DNA of 64,000 nucleotides from contig NC_135561.1 in the NCBI RefSeq assembly GCF_964340395.1, positions 6,809,518-6,873,517 on the forward strand. Reading direction: 5' to 3'. The DNA comes from Glandiceps talaboti (lineage: Eukaryota; Hemichordata; Enteropneusta; Spengelidae). The position numbers and the translations under genes are program-made. Shown here in pieces: positions 27,700 to 41,154 of this stretch. How positions within the stretch are numbered: the stretch's first letter is position 1; the number at the start of each line of letters is the position of its first letter. The notes below the pieces were generated by a model. That model searched no databases. It was not told the DNA's origin and worked only from the letters and a program-made list of their open reading frames with translations.

Positions 27700-30600
27700 T
27701 CTTCTTTGATATCACGAAACGATGTGCAATTGGTTTGAAAACGATGACACCTGCTGCTTGCGCGAATTAGTCACAATGGTTGGGCCCAATCCCAGCAATG
27801 TACAAAATTAATGTATATAGAAAGTCGTGTGTGTGTTTCAGCCTGTTTTGCACCCAAAAGAAGTGAAGACCCCCCCCCCGTGTAAACCTCAGAATGATAA
27901 AAAGCTATAAAAGCTATAAAAAAAATACAAAAATACAACAACTTTATTATTGCAGCTAAAGCTGTTTCGTCAGTAGTTTTTGGTAAAACGAAATGATAGC
28001 ATGGAGATTGCACATCGTACATAGAACTTGCATGCGTAGTCATTGTACCGCAATGCATCCTTGTGTAAAACCACCAAAAAAACATCGCTTAGTGTATAGG
28101 ACATGCATGCGTACTAGTCATTGAGTCGCTATGCTGCCACTTGTGGGCGCTGTGCAAGCTATTAAACAAAAAATGTATGTGCATAAAATAAACCATAAAC
28201 AAATAGCTATAAATATACATTCAAATATAACATAAACTCTGTCTCTTGATACATCCAATACATATGGTATGGCGTCACAACACTGCACCATGGGCACCTT
28301 TAAGCAGCAGTTATTTGTTAGAAAATTGACTTCTCACTATTGCACGCCATGAGTTGCATTGTGTCATCTTGTGGTACAAAAACTTGCATGTGTAGCTGTA
28401 CATGTAAAACATAAGAAATGAAATACCTTAACATTTACTGGCTCTAAAATATGTTCCTCCATTGACCTGAACATGTTAAATTGTGCACGATGCAAAGTAA
28501 TGAGGAAAATTAGATTTTACATCTCCTCTGGAATATCTAGTATCCACATTGAGTGACTATACTGAGAGTAACATTTTGTCAGCAGATCATAATGTTACAT
28601 TTCCTTGGTATTAGAGTGTATTTATTTTCAAGGCTATCATGTTGCAAGCAATATACTGGACAACATAGCCAGAAGTAAGTAAATTGAATTAGTAATCTAG
28701 TTTAGAAACTGCTGTAGTACAGAAAACATTTTTATGACATTTTTAATTTCTATTTTGAAACCAATGACATTTATCACATTTCATTATTCAAAACCTTTCA
28801 AAATTATCAGCGTGGTAAATGAATGGGTGGGGGGGGGGAGGGGGTTGGAGTTTTGAGTCGGTGCCATGATTAAACTGAACAATTATGAACAGGACAAACA
28901 AGTGCCTTGAGGAGTGCAAACGTGTACATTTATGGAAAGCCGCAGTTGTGTTAAGTCTAAAGAAAACAATATATAGACTATATGATGTGAACATATCTTT
29001 ATATGATGTAAACAATTCATTATATGATGCAAGTATATCATTATGTGTGACAGTTACGGACATGGGTTTACAAGTATATTAACTCCATTTATAATATTGT
29101 ACTTGATAATTAGCTGAATTAATAAATATTAATAGTTCACTCAATCTGAAAGATATCCTAGAACTTTTGGTTACTAAACCATGAATATTTTGTACGTCCG
29201 TGAACAGACAATCATACTTTTCATAGGGTTCCTATCTAAAGAGCTTTATACATGTGAAGCAACGGATTTGGGATAGCAATTTACCAGATACACTTAAAAT
29301 TACTGAAAATGTAACATGTAAAATTAACTGTGTAGTGTGCGGTATTATGCTTTGAGAATAGTGTCTTTTGCAAGAACAAAAATAGTGTTTCTTGTCAACA
29401 GATGGGGGGGGGGGGGTCATTGTGTTTTTTTTATTTGTCAGAGGGGGTTGGATTGTTTTGTGAATGATTTGCAGGGGGGTCACTATTTTTAAGTACAACA
29501 TGAACAAAAAGTCACCGGCCCACCCCCGGCCGTAAAAACTGATCACCCCCTAAAACAACTTTTTTGTATTTGTTGCCTGAGTTGTAAACTTTCATCGCTA
29601 CTAAATGTCAGAGTAGTTTGAAATTAGTATTAACAATCCATGGACGACGTGATGTGTGTTATATTGATACACTTAAAGCTTTCTCTAACTACAATGCAAG
29701 TTAACGTGCTTTGATAGAGTTTGCCAAATATAGTCAACGGTACGGTTGGAGAAAGGAAAGTTATCTTTGAAATTGTAAAATTGTGTTAAACCACATTTAT
29801 CACTGAACAAAGATCGAAGTTACCTTGCCTACCTCCTTTTGATATTTATAGGGGAATATACAGCCCGACATTGTATGAGAATGTATATAATTGGTTATGT
29901 GTACTGAATAAATAAATAAAGGTACGTCATCGGTGGTGAGTAGGCTGCATCTGAAATTCGGCGCCCTCAACGGCGATCATGATTTAAACCTCCCACTACA
30001 GTACAATTCTCAGACCACCACTGATTAATATATTATACAATGTATAATTATTGGTATTTAAAAAAAAATTCAGTGAGTATATTGTGGTTGTCTGATCGAA
30101 AAAAACAGACACTATAGTTACAATCTAGTCCAGCTTTAACATGGTGATAGATTCAAAACCGATACAATGTCTTTTTTTATAAGTATTAATTGATAATTTT
30201 TTTAGTGAATATATCTTTGGTTTCTTGAAGAAAAAAAATATCGCAATTGTAGCTGGTGTTGGTTTAACTGAAATTCATAATCATGTGTCCTTGCAATGAA
30301 AATAAGAGACATAGGGACAAACCATAGAGTAGTATAACAGGGCTGTATTTATTAAAATATCTATTTGAATACCTACAATTATATAAATAACACATTTCAT
30401 ATTAAAACGCTCTTACATTACTACCATAAAATCATTCAGGTTTAAAAAGTCATTATAATATTAAAACATGCAAATTACAGTCACTCACGTCATAATTCAT
30501 TTTGACAGACCCTGATTTTTCCCTTAGAAATAAACTCTTGAATAGAGAAATACAGTCAATTCATTTCTAATTTTAAATTATCTTTGTCTTCTTACAGTAA

Positions 30601-31250
30601 ATGATGACATCTCTCTGATTATAACAGTTTAATGTCCCTAATCCACAGATAAATGTTTTCTTACTCTGAACTCAAACTTGGTATAAAGATACACACATTC
30701 TAATTCATAAATGATCTAAAATAGTGTCATGGAAGTCCCCCCTATGCAATAAACTACTCTAACAACACCTGGGGTAGTCTGTAAGGTACACTGTGATGAA
30801 GCGCCCTCACACGTCAAGAGAGGAGGCCGGTGAAGGTGGAATGACGCTACGTATCTCACAGTCTACACAGGGAGACAATTGTAACATACTCATAGAACTG
30901 CATGCAACTATGTTAACATCATGTTACAATAGTTCCGCCGAGGTTTATGTAAATATTTTCACTTGAGTTAATAACTCAGCTTGAGCCACTTTAAGCTTGC
31001 AGTTATATTATTATTTTCCAATATCTTATTTCATTCATTTGGAAAATGCTTGTGGCATAAAGGTCGCCATTTACTCCTCTTGAATTTTAAATAACTAGGC
31101 TCCTGAGAAACTGAATAAAGGAAATCATTGGGGAATAAACTACAACAATAAAAAGTTAACATTTCAATAATATATGTCATTATAAATATATATCAAAATC
31201 CATTCAAGTTGACTTTGTATCAAAATCCGTTCGTTGTTATTCCATCACTA
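27700..31250. other. Intergenic spacer between the protease and acyltransferase genes
   Basis: No exon recognised. Holds short poly-G tracts (27874, 28829, 29405), a G-rich segment 29395-29550 that has relatives near 46670-46770, and one short palindromic GGCGCCCTC-type repeat at 30775-30866. Otherwise AT-rich unique-looking DNA. Confidence 0.45.
30775..30866. mobile_element. Short GGCGCCCTCAC palindromic MITE, copy 1
   Basis: An imperfect palindrome of about 92 bp: TAGTCTGTAAGGTACACTGT ... GCGCCCTCACA ... GGTGAAGG ... ACGTATCTCACAGTCTAC. Two more copies lie at 53425-53515 and 53779-53880. Confidence 0.7.
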
Positions 31251-31263
31251 AAATCCATTGGCT

Positions 31264-32986
31264 TTATTCTGACTTCTTATTTTTTCCTGGAATTAGCACT
31301 TTCTCCAGTCTAATCATAGGCATTTCCACAGCTGTTGCCACAACAAAGGCAACAAGGTAGCTAACTACTACCAAACCTATGGACAGAATGCTCTGTTGAC
31401 GAAATAAATGTAAAACTTACAAGTCAATATATTGACATGATTATAAAGTCTAGAGTTCCCAGCTAATATTTTACATGTAAAGAGGAACACAAGTGAGGCT
31501 GGTTTGATCTTTCTTATTTCTTATACTTAGGAAACCTAGAATAAAGTCTTGCCAACCTAACCTGCATGGTGTTACCTTTCCAAAATAGAGCTATAAAATT
31601 TGCAACTGTGGTTAGAGATAGACCTAAAGATTACTTGCAACAGTACGTGCATACCAGTGGTATATACACTGAAGTGAGATACTGTAAACATTATAGCACT
31701 GCTGTAAGCAAATTATATGCAACCTAGCAAAATCATATGGTCACACAAAGTGACTTTGACAAACTTTTGCTGTTTTGGATAAACATGTACTAACAACAGA
31801 CCTCCTTGGTGACTGTCAGTGTGGGTACTCAAGGGGTATTTGAACTCATGCTTATGGCATATTTTCTTGCACTTTCACTACGCTTGTGCAAGTGAAAACC
31901 CAGAAAAAAACCTCATGATTTTGTGTAAATAACCCAAGTTCATCACACTGGCATTCACACATCATGAGATGCTATCATTTTCTTGAGTCTCACTGTAAAC
32001 TGTACTCCACGCGTCTTTGATATACTTACAAAATTAAAATGTTTATAATAAACCAGGTCATTGAAACCCCATGCGTAGATGTAGATAACAGTCAGATGTA
32101 CAAGATATGCTGAATAGTTCAATCTAGCCAATGGTAGCCATGCAGTCCATGATAGCAAAGTATCAACAGGTCCTGGCCATTTGAAAAACAACAACAACAG
32201 GAATTACTTAGTGTGATAGTGTCAAGAAATGTGTGTACAGAGCTTGATAATAATAATAGCAGTCCCATGTCTATAGACCATCAATTCTCATCATGGTGTT
32301 ATCAAAATTTGCACTAGGTTCCGAGTATGACTGATTGTGTGGTGATTTAGAAAAACTAGAACTTTAATATTATAAAACAATCATAGTCCCTTGTCTAGAC
32401 CAGCAATTAATCTCTGGTAATAATTTGCATTGGGTAGCTAGCCTGCTCAGGTTACTGCTGATTGTGAGACAATTTAGAGGACAGAAGATTTCTCAAAATG
32501 AAGTATTTTGATAGCATAATTATTGCCAATGGGGGTCCATTGTTTTCATATGGTACATGGTGAGGTATTTGGTGGTATTACACTTGTTTCCTTCTACACT
32601 CTCACTTGCTATGCTTATGAAATTGCAGGTGATGAGAACACTGCAACTATTTGTGCAAATATACTGAGTATATGCCACACTTGCACCTGTGAATCATGGA
32701 GTTCTGTCATGTTATATCCATTGGTTTAAGTAATGTTAATTAACTACTGATGTGTCTTAACGTGCCTAGCAGTCACCACGGTCAATTTTACAAAATCCTT
32801 ACCACCATTGCCTGTAGCACATGCAAAAATCACCCAGCCAATACACAGGGAGAATGCAAATCTGTGAATGGTTAAATAGAAAGCAGCAACTGTGGCTGAT
32901 GTATTATCAATTGATGTACCGTAAGGACCATACACTACACCCATAGCTACACCAGCAGCAACAGACCACAGTACTATGTTCAAAAT
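31264..32986 (-). CDS. C-terminal exons of an NRF-6-type (nose resistant to fluoxetine) membrane acyltransferase
   Basis: Exons on the minus strand: 32803-32986 (phase 0 start), 32030-32172, 31264-31392 ending at TAA. They encode the last ~151 residues of an acyltransferase-3 domain, with hydrophobic helices ILNIVLWSVAAGVAMGVVYG, FAFSLCIGWVIFACATGNGG, a loop GPVDTLLSWTAWLPLARLNY, then SAYLVHLTVIYIY and the last helix SIGLVVVSYLVAFVVATAVE, finishing in a lysine-rich tail. The G-x-GG-P-V-x-x-x-L-S ... W-x-P-L-x-R-L-x-Y-x-x-Y-L-V-H pattern is typical of the metazoan NRF-6 family. The AATAAA overlapping the stop may be the poly(A) signal. The domain's N-terminal half was not found (see the N-terminal exons at 45891-50390). 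Confidence 0.88.
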
Positions 32987-33144
32987 CTATCAAAAATAAA
33001 AATGCAGTTATTGGACAATGAAGTACTACACAATTGGTGCACACAAATTAGAACTGTTAGATTTGAACAAATCATGACATCAGTTTTTCAATTCAGAATT
33101 TTAAGTCTCTTGAATCACGACCTATATGGTAATTTTGTTTGGGA

Positions 33145-33540
33145 ACCCTGGTAAAATGACATGGGAACCGGGCTGGTCGATTTTACCTACTTACCATCCT
33201 TAGCAAAAACACTGTAAGGTAGGGAACCCTGGTAAAAATGACATGGGAAACCCACTAGATTTTACCTACTTACCACCCTTAACAAACACACTAATGGGGG
33301 GGGGGACCCTGGTAAAATGAAATGGGAAACCCGGTAGATTTTATACCACCCTTAGCAAACACACTAAGGCTGCTTTCACAAAAACTTGGGGGGGGGGTCC
33401 GGGAGATTTTTTGTAAAACCCTAATTTTTTTTTTAAGTACCCCCCTGCCATATTCCAAAATTTTTCAAGTACCCCCCCCCCCGCCAAAGCCCCAAATATT
33501 TCAAGTACCCCCCCCCCCCCCCACCCGAATAAATTTTTTT
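33145..33540. repeat. Expanded copy of the GGGAACCC..GGTAAAATGA MITE unit with poly-G/poly-C runs
   Basis: Three tandem partial copies of the unit also found at 13089-13255 (GGTAAAATGACATGGGAA, ATTTTACCTACTTACCA, CCTTAGCAAA.ACAC). They run into a G/C homopolymer-rich segment with AAGTACCCCCC repeats. Confidence 0.65.
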
Positions 33541-34039
33541 TGGAATACTCTTCCTGTGCGTTAACATTCCATACCAAGTCCAAAACTGTACATAATACAC
33601 TTAATACCAACTTTGTCCATTATATATATAATCAATTTGTATATTGTGTGTATATATATACACAAACACCAGATAAAACAAAATGTTATGTTAACCAGTG
33701 CATTGTCTTTCCAAAAAAACAACATATACTTGTAAATGAATTACACTTTGAATAACTCTTGTAAAATGATCAGCAGACCAACTGAGTCTTTGTTTTCTGT
33801 TCAATATTGTATTAGTACATTATACTAGTAGTGTTACAGTTGAATGTCATTTTAGTTGTATTTGCAAATATTGTGATGCACATGTTATCTAAAGAGAGTT
33901 TTATACTGTATTGTTACAGTTCAGTTTCCTAAATGTGTGCTAAAAGAAATCAAATTGGTCTAAATAACACTGAAAAAACTCTAAATAAAATGCATTGCCA
34001 TGTATCCCGTTCTTGTTTGATGTAAATTAATTAGTTCTG

Positions 34040-34324
34040 TGTTTGGAAGGGTTAAGGGTGAAGACAAAGTTGCATAAGAGAGGGATCGAGTATCTACTGG
34101 CCACTGAGTGCTTTACTGATGAAGCCAAAATACAGTTTGAGCAGTTTTTAGCCCTTCTGATTGAAAGAGAAAGGATAAGAAAGAAAGATGACGATAACAC
34201 CAAAGATGATGAAAATGATTCCCATGGTTGTGACAGTGATGATGATGGTATACCATTAAAAGATAGCGTAGGTGAAGGGAGTGCTAAAAAAGATGATGAT
34301 GATGAAGAAGAATATGAAGATGAA

Positions 34325-34327
<3 letters not shown>
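34040..34327 (+). CDS. Possible exon or relic encoding a basic/acidic protein tail; unrecognised
   Basis: An open frame with no ATG at its start reads KTKLHKRGIEYLLATECF then a helical ERERIRKK segment and an Asp/Glu-rich tail ending EEEYEDE and TAA. Codon composition is more gene-like than its surroundings, but the frame stops directly against an (AAAT)n tract that belongs to a dispersed repeat. A second acidic open stretch follows at 34567-34634. I do not recognise the family. It may be a retrocopied or host-derived fragment, or chance in a GAT/GAA-rich repeat. Confidence 0.25.
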
Positions 34328-34375
<48 letters not shown>

Positions 34376-34450
34376 AACAAAAAAGTGCACTGTAAGACAT
34401 GCCTAAGCCATAGTTCTCTTCAGCATGTTCAAATTTTATTTTATTTTACG
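34323..34450 (-). repeat. (AAAT)n tract plus dispersed repeat, inverted relative to 38462-38600
   Basis: (AAAT)n at 34323-34376, then AGTGCACTGTAAGACATGCC and CATAGTTCTCTTCAGCATGT. The reverse complement occurs at 38462-38600, joined to (ATTT)n, and at 37765-37850. Confidence 0.85.
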
Positions 34451-34705
34451 AGACAAAAGTAGTGGTAAAGAAGAAAAAGGAGAAGAAGGAGAAGAAGGAG
34501 AACCCTTTCAAACATAAATCAAGTAGATCAAGTGGAATTATATCAGTCTTTCCTTTGTAATGTTTTAGAAGAGGAGGAAGAAGATGACGATTTTGGTGAT
34601 GATGATTTGAATGATGTTGATGATGATTTATGACTGACAATGCCTAGTGCAATATTGACATGAAAAGATAATTTATTTGTTAATTATTTAAATGAGTATG
34701 TTTGT

Positions 34706-34708
<3 letters not shown>

Positions 34709-34760
<52 letters not shown>

Positions 34761-34778
34761 CATTATTATTATTATTAC
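34709..34778 (+). repeat. (TTA)n microsatellite
   Basis: About 23 ATT units with one CATT interruption. Confidence 0.95.
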
Positions 34779-35351
34779 AAGTGGAGGGGTTTAAATAGTA
34801 TATAATAATAAAGCATTGTGTGAGAGACAATTTAGAGGAATGGTACCTGTTGGTCCTATTGTCAATAAAATACAAAATAAATTTTCCTTAGGAGGCAACG
34901 TTTTGGGGCAATTTATGGCAATTACGATTTGGCAAAGGACAAAGGGCCACATTTTAGACCAACCAAAATCAAATATAATGCAAAGTGGACCCGTTTTAGA
35001 CTCTTGAGTTCGAAAAAACCCTGACCCCATTTTAGACCAAATGATTTGAAAACGAACCCAAAAGGTCGGCACATAAATGTATACTCAAATAAGGGAGTAG
35101 CCCCCCCCCTCCCCGCCGATATTTGTCTGAACAGCTCGCATCATGACCAAGCAAGGGTAGTAGGCCACATACATTGTTCTCTTATGATTTATAATGTTGC
35201 CGATAACATTCCCTGAAAACAATATTTTCAATGAGCCTTACTATATTTGTAATATTATTATTCCCAAATCGCTGCAGTTTTCAAATCATCGTAGATTTTC
35301 ACAACATTCTGTAACAAATAACCCTCGCCGGCCGTTCAGCAAATTCATGTA

Positions 35352-36526
35352 AGGCCAGAAAAAAAAAAAAGCTGTGCAACGGGCCCTACCTACCCATATT
35401 TTTGGCATTTCAATTTTTTTTTTTTGGTGATGGGCAAAATATCCTCATGCTGGCTGTGCATGTCAGTGAAATGCACACTTTGTTTCAAAATTAAAGGAAT
35501 TTCTTTATATTTTCTGAATAGTACATGTAACAATATACATTTGAGTCAATTCCAAATTATGTACTATCAGTGGTTTACTTGGCTCTGATGATGCATACAA
35601 GCATGAATTGAGATAAAATTAAACTGTTGCATATCCAATATTCACTAAGCGAAATGAGCAAAACTTTATGACCATGGGAAGGGCAGTCATTGGGCCATCA
35701 AAAGTCTGATAGTCTGAAAGTCTTCAAATGTTTTACTTTTTCTTTATTCTTGATTTTTTTGGAATCAAATTAAAGTTCAGGAGAGGTCATTTACCACATC
35801 TGCAAAATATCTTTCAGCTTTGCCACAACAAAATATACTTCATAGCCAAATCAAATGTACTGCATGTCATAATTGTCTCTCAATTCTGGTATTTTAAAAC
35901 CACATTCAAGCTTTGTAAGACTTTACATTATGTTTTTTGTTTGATATTTTATGCCTCTAAATGGCCTCCTATATTGTCTTATTTTCAAAAAAGTTTGCAT
36001 TTTTGAGGATGTATCTTTCCAATCAGTAGCAATCACGGTAATAATTGTCTTTCTCCCAAAACAAGATGGAAGGTGGCTGACTAAGTACCTCCCTTCATAG
36101 ATCAGAGCTAATTATGAGACATCTCCTTACAAGTATCCATGTGAAATGCACATCCTTTGTCAAGTAATATCATTTGGACTGTTATTGTAGTTGATTATCA
36201 CATATTTTTAATGCATCATTGTGCCTCTGCTACCATATATAATTTTATATCTCCTCTATAGTGTAGGTGACAGAAGGAGTGGCTAAAATAATTCTGGAGT
36301 TTCATTTAGCGGGTCTTAACATATTTTGCGGGAGGAGCTACAAAATTTGTTTAACCGTAAATTGTGCACATTTCCTAACTAGAGCTGATGGAAATCAATT
36401 GCCATACAAATTGCAAGAGATAAAATAAATCAAAATGAATGAATAAGTACAATGTAAACTCAACTTCAAATGTTTTGCCATCATTACATGTGGTTTGTTT
36501 TTACATCCTTTTTTTCTGGCCTAATA
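35352..36526. mobile_element. Possible 1.2-kb DNA element bounded by AGGCCAGAAAAAA inverted ends
   Basis: AGGCCAGAAAAAAAAAAAA at the left and TTTTTTTCTGGCCT at the right face each other with no coding sequence between. No clear target duplication was seen, so the pairing of these ends is a suggestion. Confidence 0.35.
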
Positions 36527-37664
36527 TAATGTAATACAATGTACAGTCCAAAGTAATTTATATTATTCCACGCAGTGTTTTAATAGAAGTAGTATTTCTA
36601 CTATGCAGCAGTACATTGACAGGTACAATTATTTTGATTATACAGTGTTGCAAAGTTTACTGAAAAGATTATCGATTTTTTCCGACACCCTGCAGGCGCT
36701 CTGAGCTGTGCGAGTGTGATAAAATTTGAGCCAGGTTTTTGAGGTATTGGTACTTATTTTATTGTTCACGATATATTTGTGTGCCATTGTGGTGGAGTCA
36801 AATGATGTATCCATTCCTTACAAAACTTGGCCTCAGATTTCTGTTTGCTATGAAGACAGGTGTACTTGATATTTAAGGATCATTTACAGAAATAATAGTT
36901 ACCAACGCAACGTTAGATTTGTTTACGAATTACGTCGCTGTACCCATCATCAATGTCGCTTATCAGATGTCACACTAAATGATTGTGTTGCTTCCCATTA
37001 GAAAATTTAACTGAAGGTAAGGGAATTTTTGATCGTAACATTCAGTCATGAAATCATCAGGTTTCTGGCAATTTCCATGACTTGTTTAGAAAGATTACAG
37101 TTCAAGAATATTTGGCAGCAACAGCATACAGTTAGCGCTAAATATTATGTGATAACAATCAATCACAGTCAACCAGATGCACATGGTGGTATGTTTGTGC
37201 CTCATGTGTATGGTACCGAACAGACTAGCCTGTCTGTCAGTGTCACATTTTGCTTCTTATCTTCAAGATGTTTTAAGAAATGAAATTTGTCGTTGTCTGA
37301 TCAACAGAATTTCTCTTCCACTGAAGTTTAGACAACATTTAGTTGTATTCTCATGTAAACGTTGTTGATCATGCATGATATATGTCACACTGACCTCGTT
37401 TCTTTCGACTAGGTAAAGGCTTAAATTCACCGAGAACGAACATTTCGCTACATTGCTAATGCTATTCTTGTTTTGCTGTGTAATCGTCAAATATTTTCCA
37501 GATAATTAATAAATGAATAAATTTCTTATTTTACACTTTGGGCTTTTTAGTTTTGTCTGATAACCAGCCACCTTGAATACTATGTACATGTACTCACTTT
37601 ATTCCACTTTCTCTTCATTGGGTTCATTATATTACCATCCACACAGTGACACGAAGCAGTTTCA

Positions 37665-38530
37665 TTATCTTTCAAAAAAGTACCCGTCCCGTTCGTATTG
37701 AAGACTTACTGTACATGTGGCGTGGTGTATCGTCTACGACTGTATCTGCCTTGTATTAGTTGTAAAATGAAATAAAATTTGAACATGCTGAACAGAACTA
37801 TGGCCAGGCATGTCTTATTTTTGTTTTATTTATTTATTTTTTTGTTTTGACGTAATTGTACTGTGTTGTGTCTATATGAACCTGTGTTTGCCATGTAATT
37901 TTCCAAGTAGACACAAAAATGGCAACACTGAATTGCAACATCAGTACAGCGTTGCGTCTTTTTATGTTGATTTCGACTATGATACATGCTATGTATCAAA
38001 ATAAAAGCAATTAACTTTCCGTAGTCTTTGAAAGCAAGACAGACAATCGGACTACGCATTATTGTTCAAAAACAAAAACAAAACAAAATATTATCGTGAA
38101 GCTGACTTGCCTTCTTTATATCAGTTCAAACACAATTTTCGATTTCACTTTGATCATGAGCCACAACCGGGGAACTCCTAACTTGGTCAGGGAACTCAGT
38201 TATATTTACATGCTTACTGGCTCGGTTATTATTGTGAATGGTAAGTATAATGTGGATACTAGTATTTTTTTTTTAGAGTGTTGTGTTTTTTGGTTCATTG
38301 TGCATGATTGAAATAGAAACAGGGTGAATTGCACATAAAATCGTAAGTGCTAATTCGTATTGGGGTAGGAAACGAGGTCAAGTCAAGTAATCTTTCAAAA
38401 AACTACCCAAAACAGTGTGTCATGGTGCCGTATATCGTTTACCACTACTTTTGTCTCGTAAAATAAAATAAAATTTGAACATGCTGAAGAGAACTATGGC
38501 TAGGCATGTCTTACAGTGCACTTTTTTGTT

Positions 38531-38593
<63 letters not shown>

Positions 38594-38830
38594 TTTTGTT
38601 TTGATTTTTGACGTGGGAGCGTGACGTATTCACTGCACTGTGCATCTGTGTTATGTCCATATGAACGTGTTTTCGCTGCGATGTATGTAATTTTCCAGGT
38701 AGACACAACAGCATTGTTGCGTCTTTTTATATTGACTGCGTCAGTGGTACATGTTATTGTATCAAAATAAAAGCAATCAACTCTCGGTAGTCTGCTTGAA
38801 AGCAAGACAAACAATCCGAACCACCAATGT
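37665..38830 (+). repeat. Two direct copies of a ~400-bp repeat
   Basis: 37665-38045 and 38390-38830 share, in order, ATCTTTCAAAAAA, ATAAAATTTGAACATGCTGA, GGCATGTCTTA, an (ATTT)n tract (72 bp in the second), TTTTGACGT, TTTTCCA.GTAGACACAA, TTGCGTCTTTTTAT and AAAATAAAAGCAAT. The microsatellite is short in the first copy and long in the second. Confidence 0.8.
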
Positions 38831-39619
38831 GCATTACAAAATATTTGCAATGCCCCTTTCTGTTTTCAAGTCAACTTCGTGTAAATTTTAGCAACTTGTA
38901 TATTAATGATTATTCCTAGTCGTTCGGCAAAGTCATGTAAACAATAAACTAGTGAGTTGGTTACGTTCATTGCTTATCATTTTGTGTATATGATGTGTGT
39001 ACGGCACACCTCGTACTGCTGCATACGTACACACATGTAAATGCAGTGCACATAACATGCGTGATTCGCGTGATAACTATAGCTACATTGTAATACATTC
39101 TAGTGACGTCAGTTGACTTGCACGCGCAAAATATAACAGTCACTGCCTGCTGCACTTGTCAGCAAGCTAGCTTCATGACTGAGAAATTCTGGATAATAAT
39201 ATTGATATTCCTGTTACAATCAATGTAGTGATACTGTGATCGATCCCAACTATATTGTGTCCTTATCGTTTGAATTTGGCATGTGTCACTGGGACCTGGA
39301 AATATGTACGTACGCATATGCACACCATGTTGTCAGTTGAGTTGGAGAATTTAAAAGCAGACGATATTTTGTTGGATAAAATCCAAGTACAAACAATAAT
39401 ATGCAGTATGGAGTCAACGATCATATCAACTTGTACTCAAATGTGTTTGTACACTTACTTTGAAGATTTTGTGATAAAAGACTGAACTAAGCTGCGAAAA
39501 TGGAATTGTCAAGGACTGCTGGTATTTCTAGGTATTTACAATTTATTCTGGTGATTTTAGAGTTTTAGAATTGCAAAAATCATGAAACCTTGTTACAACA
39601 TATATCACCAACCCATACA

Positions 39620-40130
39620 TTCAAACAGCAATGACGTTTTTTTCCTAAATTTGACATTTTTAAAGTGTTTTATGTCTAATTTTTCCAAAAATCACATAAT
39701 ATGGTTATTTTGGTTACCATGGCAACTGATGTTCATTAAATGACCACTTTTTTGAATTCAGCATGACAAACTACCCTTGGTAGTTGGGTCAATGTGAAAA
39801 TAAAAAGATATTTATCAGATTTATAATGTTATTTGTGAGATGTATGTGTATGTAATGAAAACATAATTTTCACGTCTACCTTATGTTGCCATGGAAACAG
39901 CCATCAAATTTTATACAGTTTATGTTACACCAGGTAGCACTAACTCATACATGTCTAATACAAGGGGGCATTTTTTCACTGTATTATCTTTTATTTCAAT
40001 GTTTTATGTCAAATTTTGGAAAAATGATTAACATATTATGGTGATTTTGGTTACCACGGCAACAGATGTTCATAAAATGACCCCCTTTTTTGAACTCAGC
40101 ATACAAAACTACCCCAGGTAGGGTGGTTAA
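39620..40130 (+). repeat. Two ~200-bp repeat copies carrying X-box (RFX) motifs
   Basis: The blocks at 39640-39785 and 40000-40130 share TTTTATGTC, AATTTT, ACATAATATGGT and TTTTGGTTACCA.GGCAAC, GATGTTCAT, AAATGACC and AACTACCC..GGTAG. GTTACCATGGCAAC (39713-39726), GTTGCCATGGAAAC (39895-39908) and GTTACCACGGCAAC (40050-40063) fit the RFX X-box consensus. Confidence 0.65.
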
Positions 40131-41154
40131 TATTCTAATTATTATTATGTGCTGCTTCAAATATTTATATACTCAGATATGTTTTACAGAGATATGTTTT
40201 AAGCATTCCAAAAAAATTCCACAGTTTGTGCAAACACTACTTTATGAAAATGTTTATTGAGACTATACTGGAGTATTTGCTCATATAGTGCAGGGGCATA
40301 TGGGTTTTCGTGTGAAATGCATGTTAATTTTATGAAACATATATGGTTACGTTCATTATAGGACCACATATAAAAAAATACATGTTGGCAATTTTTATCT
40401 TCAAAATTAGTCTGAGGGGGCTAAAATAAAATTTGGCCCCAAGACCCTATTCTTAACCATTGGTTAGGCATTGAAAACCCATAAATCCGTGATTATAGTC
40501 AACTTCCATTGATATGGCCTTAGCAACAGCCAACAATGCCTGTATATTTTGTAAAGATAACAACATTTTTGGTTAGTCAAATTTACCCACCTTTACCCAA
40601 CCTGTGACCCACCTAACTACCATCTCTATCAAGGGGTAGTACGAGACAAAGTGATACTTTTGACTGTTCACAGCCCCAGGGGAGAGGTCACCGGAGGTGA
40701 ATTAAGTCAAAAGTGTCACTTCGTCTCATATTCACCACATTTACACATCCTCTGCTAAAGATTTACCCGGTGGAAAGACATGGTCAAATTTGACATTTCG
40801 TATAGTGAACTAAACTCTAGTGAAAGTTACAGTGGGTTGAAAATACAGCAAACTCAACTTTTACAGAAGAGGATATGAAAAATGAGTTCCAAAGCTACGT
40901 TTTATTTATTGATGTAGTAACTAATGGATATGCAATATCATGTCTGGTACCGCAGAATTTTTCTTTCGACAAGGCGTGAAGGAACAGCAATCTAAAGTTT
41001 TGCCTTTATTGAAGGCATTCAGTTTACATCTGATATAAACATATTGCTGATCAATAGCATAGCATCAATTGAATGGTTACTATACAAAGTTATGTATTCA
41101 AGTGAATAGACCCAATTATTTTTATTCAAAACTACTCGCGCCATTATGTCGTAT

